Source: Chthoniobacteraceae bacterium (GTDB lineage: Bacteria > Verrucomicrobiota > Verrucomicrobiia > Chthoniobacterales > Chthoniobacteraceae). From it: 7,044 bases of DNA. Made by a program: the position numbers and the translations under genes. Positions 1 through 5,878 of the stretch are shown here, piece by piece; position 1 is the stretch's first letter; each line of letters starts with the position of its first letter. The stretch covers positions 1 to 7,044 of the forward strand of contig CANJYI010000147.1 of NCBI GenBank assembly GCA_947478975.1, read 5' to 3'. Under the pieces are notes generated by a model, which was not told the origin of the DNA, did not search any database, and worked only from the letters and a program-made list of their open reading frames with translations.

Positions 1-194
1 AAAATGGGCACGCAAATGAGGCCCCGCCCGTACATGGCCATGAAGTTGACCGCCTCGGGGGTCACCTTGTCGGCCGCCAGCACCAGATCCCCTTCGTTTT
101 CGCGGTCTGCGTCATCGGTGACCACGATGAGCTTTCCCTCGCGGATGTCGGCGAGGACTTCTGCGATCGGATCAAAAGGAGAGGATTGGGGCAT
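1..194 (-). CDS. ribB: 3,4-dihydroxy-2-butanone 4-phosphate synthase, N-terminal part (cut by window edge)
   Basis: The 64 visible residues match the N-terminus of the RibB domain, which converts ribulose 5-phosphate to 3,4-dihydroxy-2-butanone 4-phosphate plus formate in cytosolic riboflavin synthesis. Seen directly: an I-x-E-G-K-L-I-V-V-T-D-D strand (residues 17-28), the acidic catalytic loop DRENEGDL (30-37), and the GRGLIC segment (56-61). The rest lies beyond the left edge, so a RibB-only protein cannot be told from a RibBA fusion with GTP cyclohydrolase II. The start is ATG at 194. An in-frame GTG two codons upstream (198-200) sits 7 nt after AGGGG, whereas the ATG is 13 nt away, so the GTG may be the true start. 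The gene follows mlaA on the same strand after 92 bp. I see no FMN riboswitch in that gap, so control by flavin is not supported here. Confidence 0.93.
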   Translation of the reverse strand, partial: MPQSSPFDPIAEVLADIREGKLIVVTDDADRENEGDLVLAADKVTPEAVNFMAMYGRGLICVPI

Positions 195-286
195 GGGCAC
201 AGCATCACCCCTGAACGGCTTGGGCTCAAGGGCGGAGCGCAGGCGCGGTGCTTCCCGGGGGCGCTGCGGCGGGGGCGAAAGGGGGC
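195..286 (-). other. Intergenic gap between mlaA and ribB
   Basis: This 92-bp GC-rich gap holds no convincing terminator (no stable stem followed by a T run) and no clear promoter on the minus strand. A 4-bp stem, CTTG/CAAG around 219-230, is too weak to call. Close to ribB there is an AGGGGTGA ribosome-binding-like stretch at about 202-211. Read-through from the mla genes into ribB is therefore possible but not demonstrated. Confidence 0.5.
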
Positions 287-1138
287 CTACTTGGCCACCG
301 CGTTGGCCCTGTATGAGGTATACGCCTCACGCACAGAAACATAGGGATCAAGCGCGTCCTTGGTGGCGTCGTCGTAGGTCTGCATCCGGTCTGGGTTGCG
401 CTGCACATTGTCCGCCACCGTGGCCCAGGTATTCAGGTTGCCGGCGCTCAGCCACGTCTGCGGCGTGGCGCAGGCGTCGGCCCCCAATCCAACCAGGTCG
501 CGCAGGGACCGCGGCCCAAGCACGGGGAGCACAAGGTAGGGTCCCGGCTTGACCCCCCATGCGCCGAAGGTTTGGCCGAAGTCTTCCTCGGGGACGTTTT
601 TGAGTCCCTCAAGGCGGTCGGAAGCCTTCCAAAGCCCGCCGATGCCGACGGTGGAATTGACCAGCAGTTTGCCGGTCTCCTGAGCCGCACGCCGTCCCTT
701 CCCCTGAAGCAGGGAGGCGGAAATGCGCACGGGCGACTTGATGTTTTCAAACACGTTGCCCACGGCATCCAAAACCGGCTCAGGCAGAAGAAAGGTGGTC
801 ACCCTGGAAAGGGGCTTTAGGAGAAAGCGGTAGACCTGGTGGTTGAACGTGAAGGTGCCGCGGTTGAGGCGCTCCAACGGATCGCTGGCCTGCGGTTGGA
901 TTTCCTCTTCCTCGGGGGTGACGACCGCGGTGGAGGGAACCGGGTGCGCCTTCCTGCGGGAGTGGCGCCGCGTTCTGGTCCCAAAGGGCCGACTGGAACC
1001 GCCCCGCGGCTTTGTGACACGCGCCCCCGCAACGCGGTTGTCGGAAGCAGGCTCAGCCGCCTCCGCGACACCGGGTTCGAGCACGCACAAAAGCGCGGCG
1101 CAGGGCAGCAGGAGTCGGGGGAAACGGAATGAAGTCAT
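287..1138 (-). CDS. mlaA: MlaA/VacJ family outer-membrane phospholipid-asymmetry protein
   Basis: 283 residues. MlaA sits in the outer membrane and removes mislocalised phospholipids from the outer leaflet, passing them to MlaC. The MlaA domain starts at DPLERLNR (86-93) and shows the family hallmarks FTFN (96-99), ENIKSPVR (131-138), LLVNSTVGIGGLW (158-170), DFGQTFGAWGV (186-196) and GPYLVLPVLGP (199-209). The N-terminus is a signal peptide (hydrophobic stretch about 9-20, then AEA at 25-27, a plausible signal peptidase I site). Neither Cys13 (preceded by LLP) nor Cys18 (preceded by ALL) forms a canonical lipobox, which is odd because most MlaA proteins are lipoproteins. Residues 28-85 are a low-complexity linker, strongly basic at about 40-65 (RTRRHSRRK) and then acidic (EEEE 76-79). 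It is last in the mla cluster, 12 bp after mlaC, and no Shine-Dalgarno is visible before the ATG. Confidence 0.94.
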   Translation of the reverse strand: MTSFRFPRLLLPCAALLCVLEPGVAEAAEPASDNRVAGARVTKPRGGSSRPFGTRTRRHSRRKAHPVPSTAVVTPEEEEIQPQASDPLERLNRGTFTFNHQVYRFLLKPLSRVTTFLLPEPVLDAVGNVFENIKSPVRISASLLQGKGRRAAQETGKLLVNSTVGIGGLWKASDRLEGLKNVPEEDFGQTFGAWGVKPGPYLVLPVLGPRSLRDLVGLGADACATPQTWLSAGNLNTWATVADNVQRNPDRMQTYDDATKDALDPYVSVREAYTSYRANAVAK

Positions 1139-1150
1139 GGCGGGGATACG

Positions 1151-1768
1151 TTACTTGAGTTTGTCTTCCATCGCCCGGATGACGGCGTCGGGCCCGCCCT
1201 TCTGTCTAATGGAATCGAATTGGGAACGATAATTCGACGCCATGCTCACGCCTTCGATGACCACATCGTACACGCGCCACCCCTCCGGGCCGGGCTCAAC
1301 GCGGTAGGCCACGGAAACGGCATTGCCCTGATAACGGGCGACCGCAGGCACCTCCTTGCGGCCGTTGCCCATGTCCACGGAACGGATGAACTGCACGTCC
1401 ACCTCGCTGTTGGGATCAAAGCGGCTCGTGTAGCTGCGGATGATGATTTCAGAAAACAGCTGGGTGGCCTTCTTCTGCTGCTCGGGATTGAGATCCTTCC
1501 ACCCCGGCCCCAGCGCTCGGCGGGTGAGGCTCTCAAAGTTAAAAAAGCGTTCCAAAATCGGCCGCAGGCGCTTGGCCAGTTCAACGGGGTTGGAGTTATT
1601 GCGACCCTTCACCGCCGTAAGCAGCTCGGTAAGGCCCCGCTTGAGGGTCACCTCGGGAGAGTCGGCCGCCGCCACCGCAGTCGCGTTCCAAGCCGAAAGA
1701 GTGCATACCAAGGCCACAGCGGGCAGGAAAGCCACGGGGGCGGCTAAAACGTGGGGTTTTCTGAACAT
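1151..1768 (-). CDS. mlaC: MlaC family periplasmic phospholipid-binding shuttle
   Basis: 205 residues, close to the roughly 211 of E. coli MlaC. The family (Tol_Tol_Ttg2/MlaC) carries a phospholipid across the periplasm between MlaA and the MlaFED complex. Residues 1-33 are a signal peptide with a basic N-terminus (FRKPH), a hydrophobic core about 8-26 and an AVA cleavage motif at 31-33. The mature part starts with an amphipathic helix (VTLKRGLTELLTAVK) and shows the typical LRPILERFFNFESLTRRALGPGW block, followed by a YTSRF segment and a C-terminal VEGVSMASNYRSQF region. The last of these matches the family's usual GVSL-x-x-x-YR-x-x-F pattern. It lies 3 bp downstream of mlaD and 12 bp upstream of mlaA, so all three are almost certainly co-transcribed. 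No Shine-Dalgarno is visible before its ATG; translation is probably coupled to mlaD termination. Confidence 0.93.
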   Translation of the reverse strand: MFRKPHVLAAPVAFLPAVALVCTLSAWNATAVAAADSPEVTLKRGLTELLTAVKGRNNSNPVELAKRLRPILERFFNFESLTRRALGPGWKDLNPEQQKKATQLFSEIIIRSYTSRFDPNSEVDVQFIRSVDMGNGRKEVPAVARYQGNAVSVAYRVEPGPEGWRVYDVVIEGVSMASNYRSQFDSIRQKGGPDAVIRAMEDKLK

Positions 1769-1771
1769 AAA

Positions 1772-2248
1772 CTATTTTTCGGGTGCGGCTTTTTTGTCGG
1801 ACTGCACCGCACCAAAGGCAAAACGGCTCAGCAGCGACTCCAGATCCACGGAGCTTTCCGTGTCGGTCAGACGTCCGCCTGCGGGAAGAATGTCCTCAGC
1901 GGAGCCGGCAGCGAGCGAGATGTACTTGTCCCCGAGGAGTCCGTGTCCGCGGATGGAGGCGATCGAGTCGGAGGGAAGCTGCACGTCCTTGCGCAGCTTG
2001 AACTCCACGACCGCGGAGAAATCCTGCCCGAGCTTGAGCGCGGTGACCGAGCCCACAGGAACTCCAGCGATGGCGACCTGCGAGCCGAGGATGAGTCCGG
2101 AGGCGTTGGTGAAGCGTGCTTCCAAGGTGTAGGTGTCCAGCGCGCGCCATTGCACGGAGCCAAACTGGAGGGCGAAATAACTAATGCAGGCGATGCCCGA
2201 AAGGACAAACAGGCCTACGAGTCGCTCCATTTGCGCGGTTTTCATCAT
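1772..2248 (-). CDS. mlaD: MlaD family MCE-domain lipid transporter subunit
   Basis: 158 residues. MlaD forms a hexameric ring on the periplasmic face of the inner membrane and links MlaFE to MlaC. Seen: one N-terminal transmembrane helix (about 10-27), then a single MCE domain (about 40-115) with RFTNASGLILGSQV (45-58), IAGVPVGSV (60-68) and the family hallmark GLLGDKYISL (103-112). The segment DTESSVDLESLLSRFAFG after the domain parallels the C-terminal helix of E. coli MlaD that lines the central pore. The protein is shorter than E. coli MlaD (about 183) mainly because the low-complexity tail is shorter. A single MCE domain fits MlaD rather than multi-MCE PqiB or YebT. Its ATG overlaps the mlaF stop by one base (TAATG), and a second ATG follows at codon 2. 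No Shine-Dalgarno is visible. Confidence 0.95.
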   Translation of the reverse strand: MMKTAQMERLVGLFVLSGIACISYFALQFGSVQWRALDTYTLEARFTNASGLILGSQVAIAGVPVGSVTALKLGQDFSAVVEFKLRKDVQLPSDSIASIRGHGLLGDKYISLAAGSAEDILPAGGRLTDTESSVDLESLLSRFAFGAVQSDKKAAPEK

Positions 2249-3045
2249 TAAATAGAGTTGGGGTTTGCTACACTGCGCAAGGATTCACGCAAAGCTTCAA
2301 TGTTGTCGCGAAACTCGCGCAAGGCAGGCTCTTGAGCCGTCGCAAAAGACGACGCCATCCCGTCAAACTGGACAGTGCCGGCATCCAGCCAGAGCACGTG
2401 CGAGCTGACCACCAGCGCTTCCTGCACGTCGTGGGTGACCAAAACCGCGGTAAACCTGCGCTCCCGCTGGAGCCGCGCGATCAGGCTGAAAACCGCGTTG
2501 CGCCGCAAAGGATCCAGTCCGGCAGTCGGTTCGTCAAAGAACACCAACTCGGGCTCGGTCACCAGGGCGCGCGCCACGGCAAGACGCTTTTGCATGCCTC
2601 CGGAAAGTTCCGCCGGGTAGCGGTCCGTCGCGTCCTCCAGTTCCAGGCGCTGCAACACGTCCCGCACCCGCTGCGGCCAAAGCGCCCTCTCCCCTTCCCC
2701 GCGGGCGCGCAGCGGCATGAGCACGTTTTCAAAGACGGTCGCAGAATCAAAGAGCGCGTTCTGTTGGAAGACGTAGCTCGACGCCTGCCGGAGCGCCTTG
2801 CGGGCGGCGGGGTTTTCCAGGGACTGCCCGCGAAAGAGCACCTCGCCCCCGTCGTGTTGCAGCAAGCCCACCACGCACTTGAGCAAAACCGACTTGCCCG
2901 TGCCGCTTCGCCCGAGGACGGAAAGGACGGCCCCGGGCTGGACCTGGAAGCTGACGTCCCCAAGGACAGCCCGCGCACCAAACGCCTTGCGCAGGTGCCG
3001 GATCTCCAAAAGCGGGGAGGCGGGGATGGAGGCGCTGGTATTCAC
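2248..3045 (-). CDS. mlaF: MlaF family ABC transporter ATPase (GTG start)
   Basis: 265 residues from the chosen GTG at 3045. This is the cytoplasmic ATPase that powers phospholipid transport with MlaE and MlaD. All ABC motifs are intact: Walker A GRSGTGKS (45-52), Q-loop FQQNALFDS (93-101), signature LSGGMQKR (147-154), Walker B ELVFFDEP (166-173), D-loop AGLDP (175-179) and H-loop His205. FQQNALFDS and SGGMQKR are typical of the Mla/Ttg2A branch. The reading frame stays open to an ATG at 3183, but that would add 46 unrelated residues (Arg/Gly/Cys-rich) read out of frame through mlaE. The GTG overlaps the mlaE stop by 4 bp (GTGA), a standard coupling arrangement, and the family N-terminus (LLEIRHLRKAFG) follows after a short lead. 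No Shine-Dalgarno precedes it, so reinitiation from mlaE is likely. Confidence 0.94.
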   Translation of the reverse strand: MNTSASIPASPLLEIRHLRKAFGARAVLGDVSFQVQPGAVLSVLGRSGTGKSVLLKCVVGLLQHDGGEVLFRGQSLENPAARKALRQASSYVFQQNALFDSATVFENVLMPLRARGEGERALWPQRVRDVLQRLELEDATDRYPAELSGGMQKRLAVARALVTEPELVFFDEPTAGLDPLRRNAVFSLIARLQRERRFTAVLVTHDVQEALVVSSHVLWLDAGTVQFDGMASSFATAQEPALREFRDNIEALRESLRSVANPNSI

Positions 3046-3815
3046 AGAAGGACAGCGGTGATCAAGTAGTCGGCCGCCAAAATGGCGATGCTCGAAAGGA
3101 CAATGCCCCGGACCGTGGCCAGTCCGACAGCGCGTGCGCCCGCCTCGCCGGAGCGGTGCGCGTAAAAGCCCTGGTAGGCACACAGCGCCGTGGTCAAAAA
3201 GCCAAACACGGCGGCTTTAAGCAGGCACTCGCGGATGTCCCTGCTGCGGATCGCCTCGTGGACTGCGCCCCAGTAGCCGTTGGAATCCTGGGGCATCAGC
3301 ACACAGCCGGAAAGCCAGCCGCCGGCGACTCCCACCAGAACGAAAAAAGCCGTCAGCACCGGGAACACAAAGAAGGCGCCCAGCAGGCGCGCCCCCACAA
3401 GAAAGCCCTCGGGGGAAACATCCATGAGCTCGATCGCATCGATCTGCTCGGTGGAACGCTGGATGCCGAGTTCGGCGGAAAGGGCGGTGCCGGCCTGACC
3501 GGCGATCATCAACGCGGCAAGGACGGGGCCCAATTCGCGGCAGAGGCTCAGCGAGACCAGGGTCCCAAGCATCCCGGTGGCACCGAAACGGGACAGGACG
3601 TAGTGGCCCTGCAAGCCGAGAACCATCCCGGTAAAAGCAGCCACCACGGCGATGACCGGCACGCAACGCACCCCCTGCTCAAAGACAGCACGGACCAAAC
3701 GCGTCCCCAGGGCCTGCCCGGAACGCACCTCGCGGAGCGCCCGTGCGCTGAAGACGGCCCACCGCCCGAGGGAGGAGACACCTTGCAGAGTTAGTTTACC
3801 AAGATACTCGGACAT
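3042..3815 (-). CDS. mlaE: MlaE family ABC transporter permease
   Basis: 257 residues, matching E. coli MlaE (about 260). It is the integral inner-membrane subunit of the phospholipid transporter and dimerises with MlaF bound below. Seen: an amphipathic N-terminal interface helix, a first hydrophobic region about 50-70 (VIAVVAAFTGMVLGLQG, a family hallmark), the core motif RELGPVLAALMIAG (93-106), the coupling segment ELGIQRSTEQIDAIELM (115-131), and further hydrophobic helices about 140-175, 200-220 and 230-257. The Arg-Glu of RELGP (93-94) is retained. Position 107 is Gln, whereas E. coli MlaE has Arg (AGRAG) as I recall it. The gene leads the cluster, 97 bp after oppC, and shares the GTGA overlap with mlaF. 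The sequence before the ATG has only a weak GGCGG at 3821-3825. Confidence 0.95.
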   Translation of the reverse strand: MSEYLGKLTLQGVSSLGRWAVFSARALREVRSGQALGTRLVRAVFEQGVRCVPVIAVVAAFTGMVLGLQGHYVLSRFGATGMLGTLVSLSLCRELGPVLAALMIAGQAGTALSAELGIQRSTEQIDAIELMDVSPEGFLVGARLLGAFFVFPVLTAFFVLVGVAGGWLSGCVLMPQDSNGYWGAVHEAIRSRDIRECLLKAAVFGFLTTALCAYQGFYAHRSGEAGARAVGLATVRGIVLSSIAILAADYLITAVLL

Positions 3816-3912
3816 TCAAACCGCCATTAAAGGAAGCCGCGACACAGAAAGCCATCGTTAGTTAGGGCCTTGCTTCATTTTTGAGGCGAAACTTGAACAG
3901 CCCCAAGAACTG
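3816..3912 (-). other. Intergenic gap between oppC and mlaE
   Basis: This 97-bp stretch is AT-richer than its surroundings and is the only place on this strand between oppB and mlaA where an internal promoter could fit. I find no good -35/-10 pair on the minus strand (the best, TTGGGG with AAAAAT at an 18-nt spacing, is poor) and no hairpin followed by a T run. Whether mlaE has its own promoter or is read through from oppBC cannot be decided from the sequence. Confidence 0.4.
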
Positions 3913-4815
3913 CTATTCTGAGAGCGCATCCCGCAGGGCGTCTCCCAGAAAGTTGAGGGCCAAAAGCGTCAGGCTCATGAGGGTCGCAGGGAAGAGCAAC
4001 AGCCACCAGTGGCTGCGGACCGGGTTGAGCGCCTGGGCGCCGTCGCTAAGCAGGGTGCCCCAACTGGCCTGCGGCGCCTGAACCCCGAGCCCCAAAAAGG
4101 AAAGAAACGATTCGTCCAACATGACGGCCGGGACCGTCAGGGTCAGATAGACAACGATCACTCCGGTGAGGTTCGGCAAAAGGTGCCGGAGCAGAATTTG
4201 TACGTGGCCCTGCCCCAGCGCCCGGGCCGCTTGAACGAAAGGAAGCGTCTTCAACGAAAGCACCTGCCCCCGGACGATACGGGCCATGGTGAGCCACTCC
4301 ATGCAGCCAAGGGCTACGATCAGGATGGCAATCTTGCTGTACCCCACCCAGCGGCCCCCCTGAAATCCGGAAAGCACCTGCTGCAGCCAGGGGTCGAGTA
4401 GGAAACTGGCGAGGATGATCAAAATCAGCCGGGGCACGGCGTAAAGGACGTCCACCAGGCGCATGAGCAGCGCGTCCGTGCGCCCCCCTGCGTAGCCCGC
4501 AACCATCCCAACCCCGGTGCCAATCACCAGGCTCACCAGCGCCCCCGTGCAGCCCACCAACAGCGAAATCCGCGCGCCCTCCAGAGTTCGCGCAAGCAGG
4601 TCGCGCCCGTTAAGGTCCGTTCCAAACAGATGCGCGCCGCAGGGTGGGACGAAGGTTTCTGGAGAGGTTTGGCGGGGGTCGCTCCCCAATACAAACGGCA
4701 AAAAGACCGCCGAAAGCAGAACTGCAGCCAGAATCAGGAGCGAGCCCAGCGCGGCGGGCCTGCGCATCAAGCGGCGCCAAAGCCCGGGACGGAGTGAGAC
4801 AGCGGTGGTGGCCAT
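3913..4815 (-). CDS. oppC: Oligopeptide ABC transporter permease, OppC type
   Basis: 300 residues, nearly the length of E. coli OppC (302). It is one of two inner-membrane permeases of a peptide importer of the Opp/Dpp (PepT) class. Domains in order: a short cytoplasmic N-terminus with basic residues (14-19), transmembrane helix about 21-43, the DppC/OppC-type segment HLFGTDLNGRDLLAR (62-76), then the binding-protein-dependent permease domain with helices from about 85. The EAA coupling loop is at 195-215 (QAARALG ... LLRHLLPN), followed by ESFLSFLGLG, also typical. The segment MARIVRGQVLSL (177-188) resembles OppC more than DppC. A loop of roughly 20 residues with Trp143 and Trp156 lies between two helices at about 141-160. 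The gene starts 3 bp after the oppB stop without a visible Shine-Dalgarno. The exact substrate cannot be read from a permease, so dipeptides or other solutes remain possible. Confidence 0.9.
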   Translation of the reverse strand: MATTAVSLRPGLWRRLMRRPAALGSLLILAAVLLSAVFLPFVLGSDPRQTSPETFVPPCGAHLFGTDLNGRDLLARTLEGARISLLVGCTGALVSLVIGTGVGMVAGYAGGRTDALLMRLVDVLYAVPRLILIILASFLLDPWLQQVLSGFQGGRWVGYSKIAILIVALGCMEWLTMARIVRGQVLSLKTLPFVQAARALGQGHVQILLRHLLPNLTGVIVVYLTLTVPAVMLDESFLSFLGLGVQAPQASWGTLLSDGAQALNPVRSHWWLLLFPATLMSLTLLALNFLGDALRDALSE

Positions 4816-4818
4816 GGC

Positions 4819-5739
4819 TTAGTTTTCAAGGCGGATCCTGGGGTCCAGCCAGCTGTAGGCCAGATCCACCAACAGATTCATCCCCACCAAAAGCACGCAG
4901 TAGACGAGCACTACACCCCCGAGCAAAAACACGTCCCGGTTCAGGATCGCATTCACAAAAAACGAACCGGTTCCCGGCAGGTTGAAGATCGACTCCACGA
5001 CAATGGAGCCGGTGAGCAGGTTTGCGGCAAGCGGCCCCAGATAGGAAACCACGGGCAAAAGGGCGATTTTGAGCGCATGGATGTAGAGCACCCGCCCTTC
5101 AGAAACGCCCTTGGCCCGGGCCGTCCGGAGGAAGGGCGCCTCCAAGGTTTCCAACAGCGAGGTGCGCGTCAACCGGGCGATCGAAGCGGTGGCCGGCCCC
5201 GCCAGCGCCAGCGCCGGAAGCAGCAAACTCGCAGGCGAAGTCCAGCCCCCCGCCGGAAGCCACCCGAAGTGCAGCGCAAACAGGAGCACGAGCACCGGTC
5301 CGGTCACAAAGGTCGGCACGCTGATGAGCCCCAGGGCCACAAACATCGAACCCGTGTCCGCCAGAGTCCCCCGCCGGATCGCCGCGATGCTTCCAAGCCA
5401 GATGCCCGAGCTCACCGCCAATAAAAAAGCCGTCCCGCCCAGCAGCGCCGAAACCGGCAGGCTCTGCGCCAGCAACTCGCGCACCGGCCGGTCCCGGTAC
5501 TTGGTGGACAGGCGCAGATCCCCCCGTGCGACGTCCGCCAGATAGTCGACGTACTGCTGCCAAAGAGGGCCATCCAAGCGGTACTTGGCCATCAGCTGTT
5601 GCTCGATGACCGCGGGCAGCTTCCGTTCGCGCGTGAAGGGGCCGCCCGGGGAGAGGCGCAGCAACAGGAAGGTGAGCGTGAGCACGCAGAAGAGCACACC
5701 GCACATGGCGGCGAGGCGTCTGGCGAGGAAGGCGAGCAT
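4819..5739 (-). CDS. oppB: Oligopeptide ABC transporter permease, OppB type
   Basis: 306 residues, the same length as E. coli OppB. It pairs with OppC to form the inner-membrane channel of a peptide importer. Seen: an N-terminal helix about 9-28 ending in RLSPGGPF (28-35), a motif shared with OppB (RLAPGSPF); a periplasmic domain including AKYRLDGPLWQQY (51-63) and GDLRLSTKYRDRPV (73-86); the permease core from about 95; WLPAGGW (160-166); the EAA loop at 203-224 (FLRTARAKG ... IHALK); and GSIVVESIFNLPGTG near the C-terminus. No gene for OppA, OppD or OppF is next to it in this window. The ATG follows a C-rich stretch without a Shine-Dalgarno, and no better in-frame start lies just upstream. 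It is the first gene of the minus-strand run and diverges from the co-chaperone gene. Confidence 0.91.
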   Translation of the reverse strand: MLAFLARRLAAMCGVLFCVLTLTFLLLRLSPGGPFTRERKLPAVIEQQLMAKYRLDGPLWQQYVDYLADVARGDLRLSTKYRDRPVRELLAQSLPVSALLGGTAFLLAVSSGIWLGSIAAIRRGTLADTGSMFVALGLISVPTFVTGPVLVLLFALHFGWLPAGGWTSPASLLLPALALAGPATASIARLTRTSLLETLEAPFLRTARAKGVSEGRVLYIHALKIALLPVVSYLGPLAANLLTGSIVVESIFNLPGTGSFFVNAILNRDVFLLGGVVLVYCVLLVGMNLLVDLAYSWLDPRIRLEN

Positions 5740-5793
5740 GCGGGCGGAGGGGCGGCGGAGAGTTGGGGCGGGGCTGGGGGCAAAACGCGTTCA

Positions 5794-5823
5794 ATTCTAG
5801 GGAAAAGGCGCGTTTGCAGGTAA
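5794..5823 (-). promoter_or_regulatory. Candidate promoter for oppB
   Basis: On the minus strand TAGAAT (5799 to 5794) matches five of six bases of the TATAAT consensus. The -35 position is weak: TTACCT (5823 to 5818) with an 18-nt spacer. Transcription would start near 5787 and give a leader of about 48 nt. This is pattern matching only; the poor -35 leaves it uncertain and an activator may be needed. Confidence 0.3.
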
Positions 5824-5870
5824 GTAATGACGGTCAGGTTGCCATGGAGAGGTTCGAAGCGCTAGCCTGT

Positions 5871-5875
5871 GGGAG
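5871..5875 (+). promoter_or_regulatory. Ribosome binding site of cbpA
   Basis: GGGAG followed by AAA lies just upstream of the ATG at 5879. The spacing is short (3 nt) but usable. It is one of only two Shine-Dalgarno-like sequences seen in front of the ten starts in this window, the other being before ribB. Confidence 0.5.
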
Positions 5876-5878
5876 AAA

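Larger units (their letters stand above)
5740..5878. promoter_or_regulatory. Shared divergent upstream region of oppB and cbpA
   Basis: This 139-bp gap must contain the start signals for both divergent transcripts. The oppB-proximal half (5740-5780) is extremely G-rich on the plus strand, and the centre (5781-5830) is AT-richer. On the minus strand TAGAAT (5794-5799) is a good -10 candidate. An 8-bp palindrome AACGCGTT (5784-5791) lies next to it, and CGCGTT recurs at 5809-5814. No CIRCE-type heat-shock operator is visible for the co-chaperone gene. Confidence 0.5.

Noticed and set aside
195..286. FMN riboswitch upstream of ribB
   Set aside because: The gap is too short and lacks the conserved RFN element blocks; only a ribosome-binding-like AGGGGTGA is present.
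4..552. 182-codon plus-strand open frame over ribB and mlaA
   Set aside because: It is antisense to the ribB N-terminus and the mlaA 3' part, both supported by family motifs.
1440..2132. 230-codon plus-strand open frame spanning the mlaC-mlaD junction
   Set aside because: It is antisense to two clear genes; the Arg/Ser/Pro-rich translation is typical of GC-rich shadow frames.
1772..2248. MlaD being truncated
   Set aside because: It is about 25 residues shorter than E. coli MlaD, but the MCE domain and the following C-terminal helix region are present; only the low-complexity tail is short.
2332..3069. 245-codon plus-strand open frame opposite mlaF
   Set aside because: It is a shadow of mlaF, whose ABC motifs are all intact. 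The translation is low-complexity and basic without domain signs.
3156..3794. 212-codon plus-strand open frame opposite mlaE
   Set aside because: It is a shadow of mlaE; no hydrophobic or motif structure supports a second protein.
5839..5868. TTGCCA with an 18-nt spacer to TAGCCT as a cbpA promoter
   Set aside because: The -35 is good, but the -10 matches only three of six bases and the start would leave about a 4-nt leader, which conflicts with use of the GGGAG ribosome binding site.
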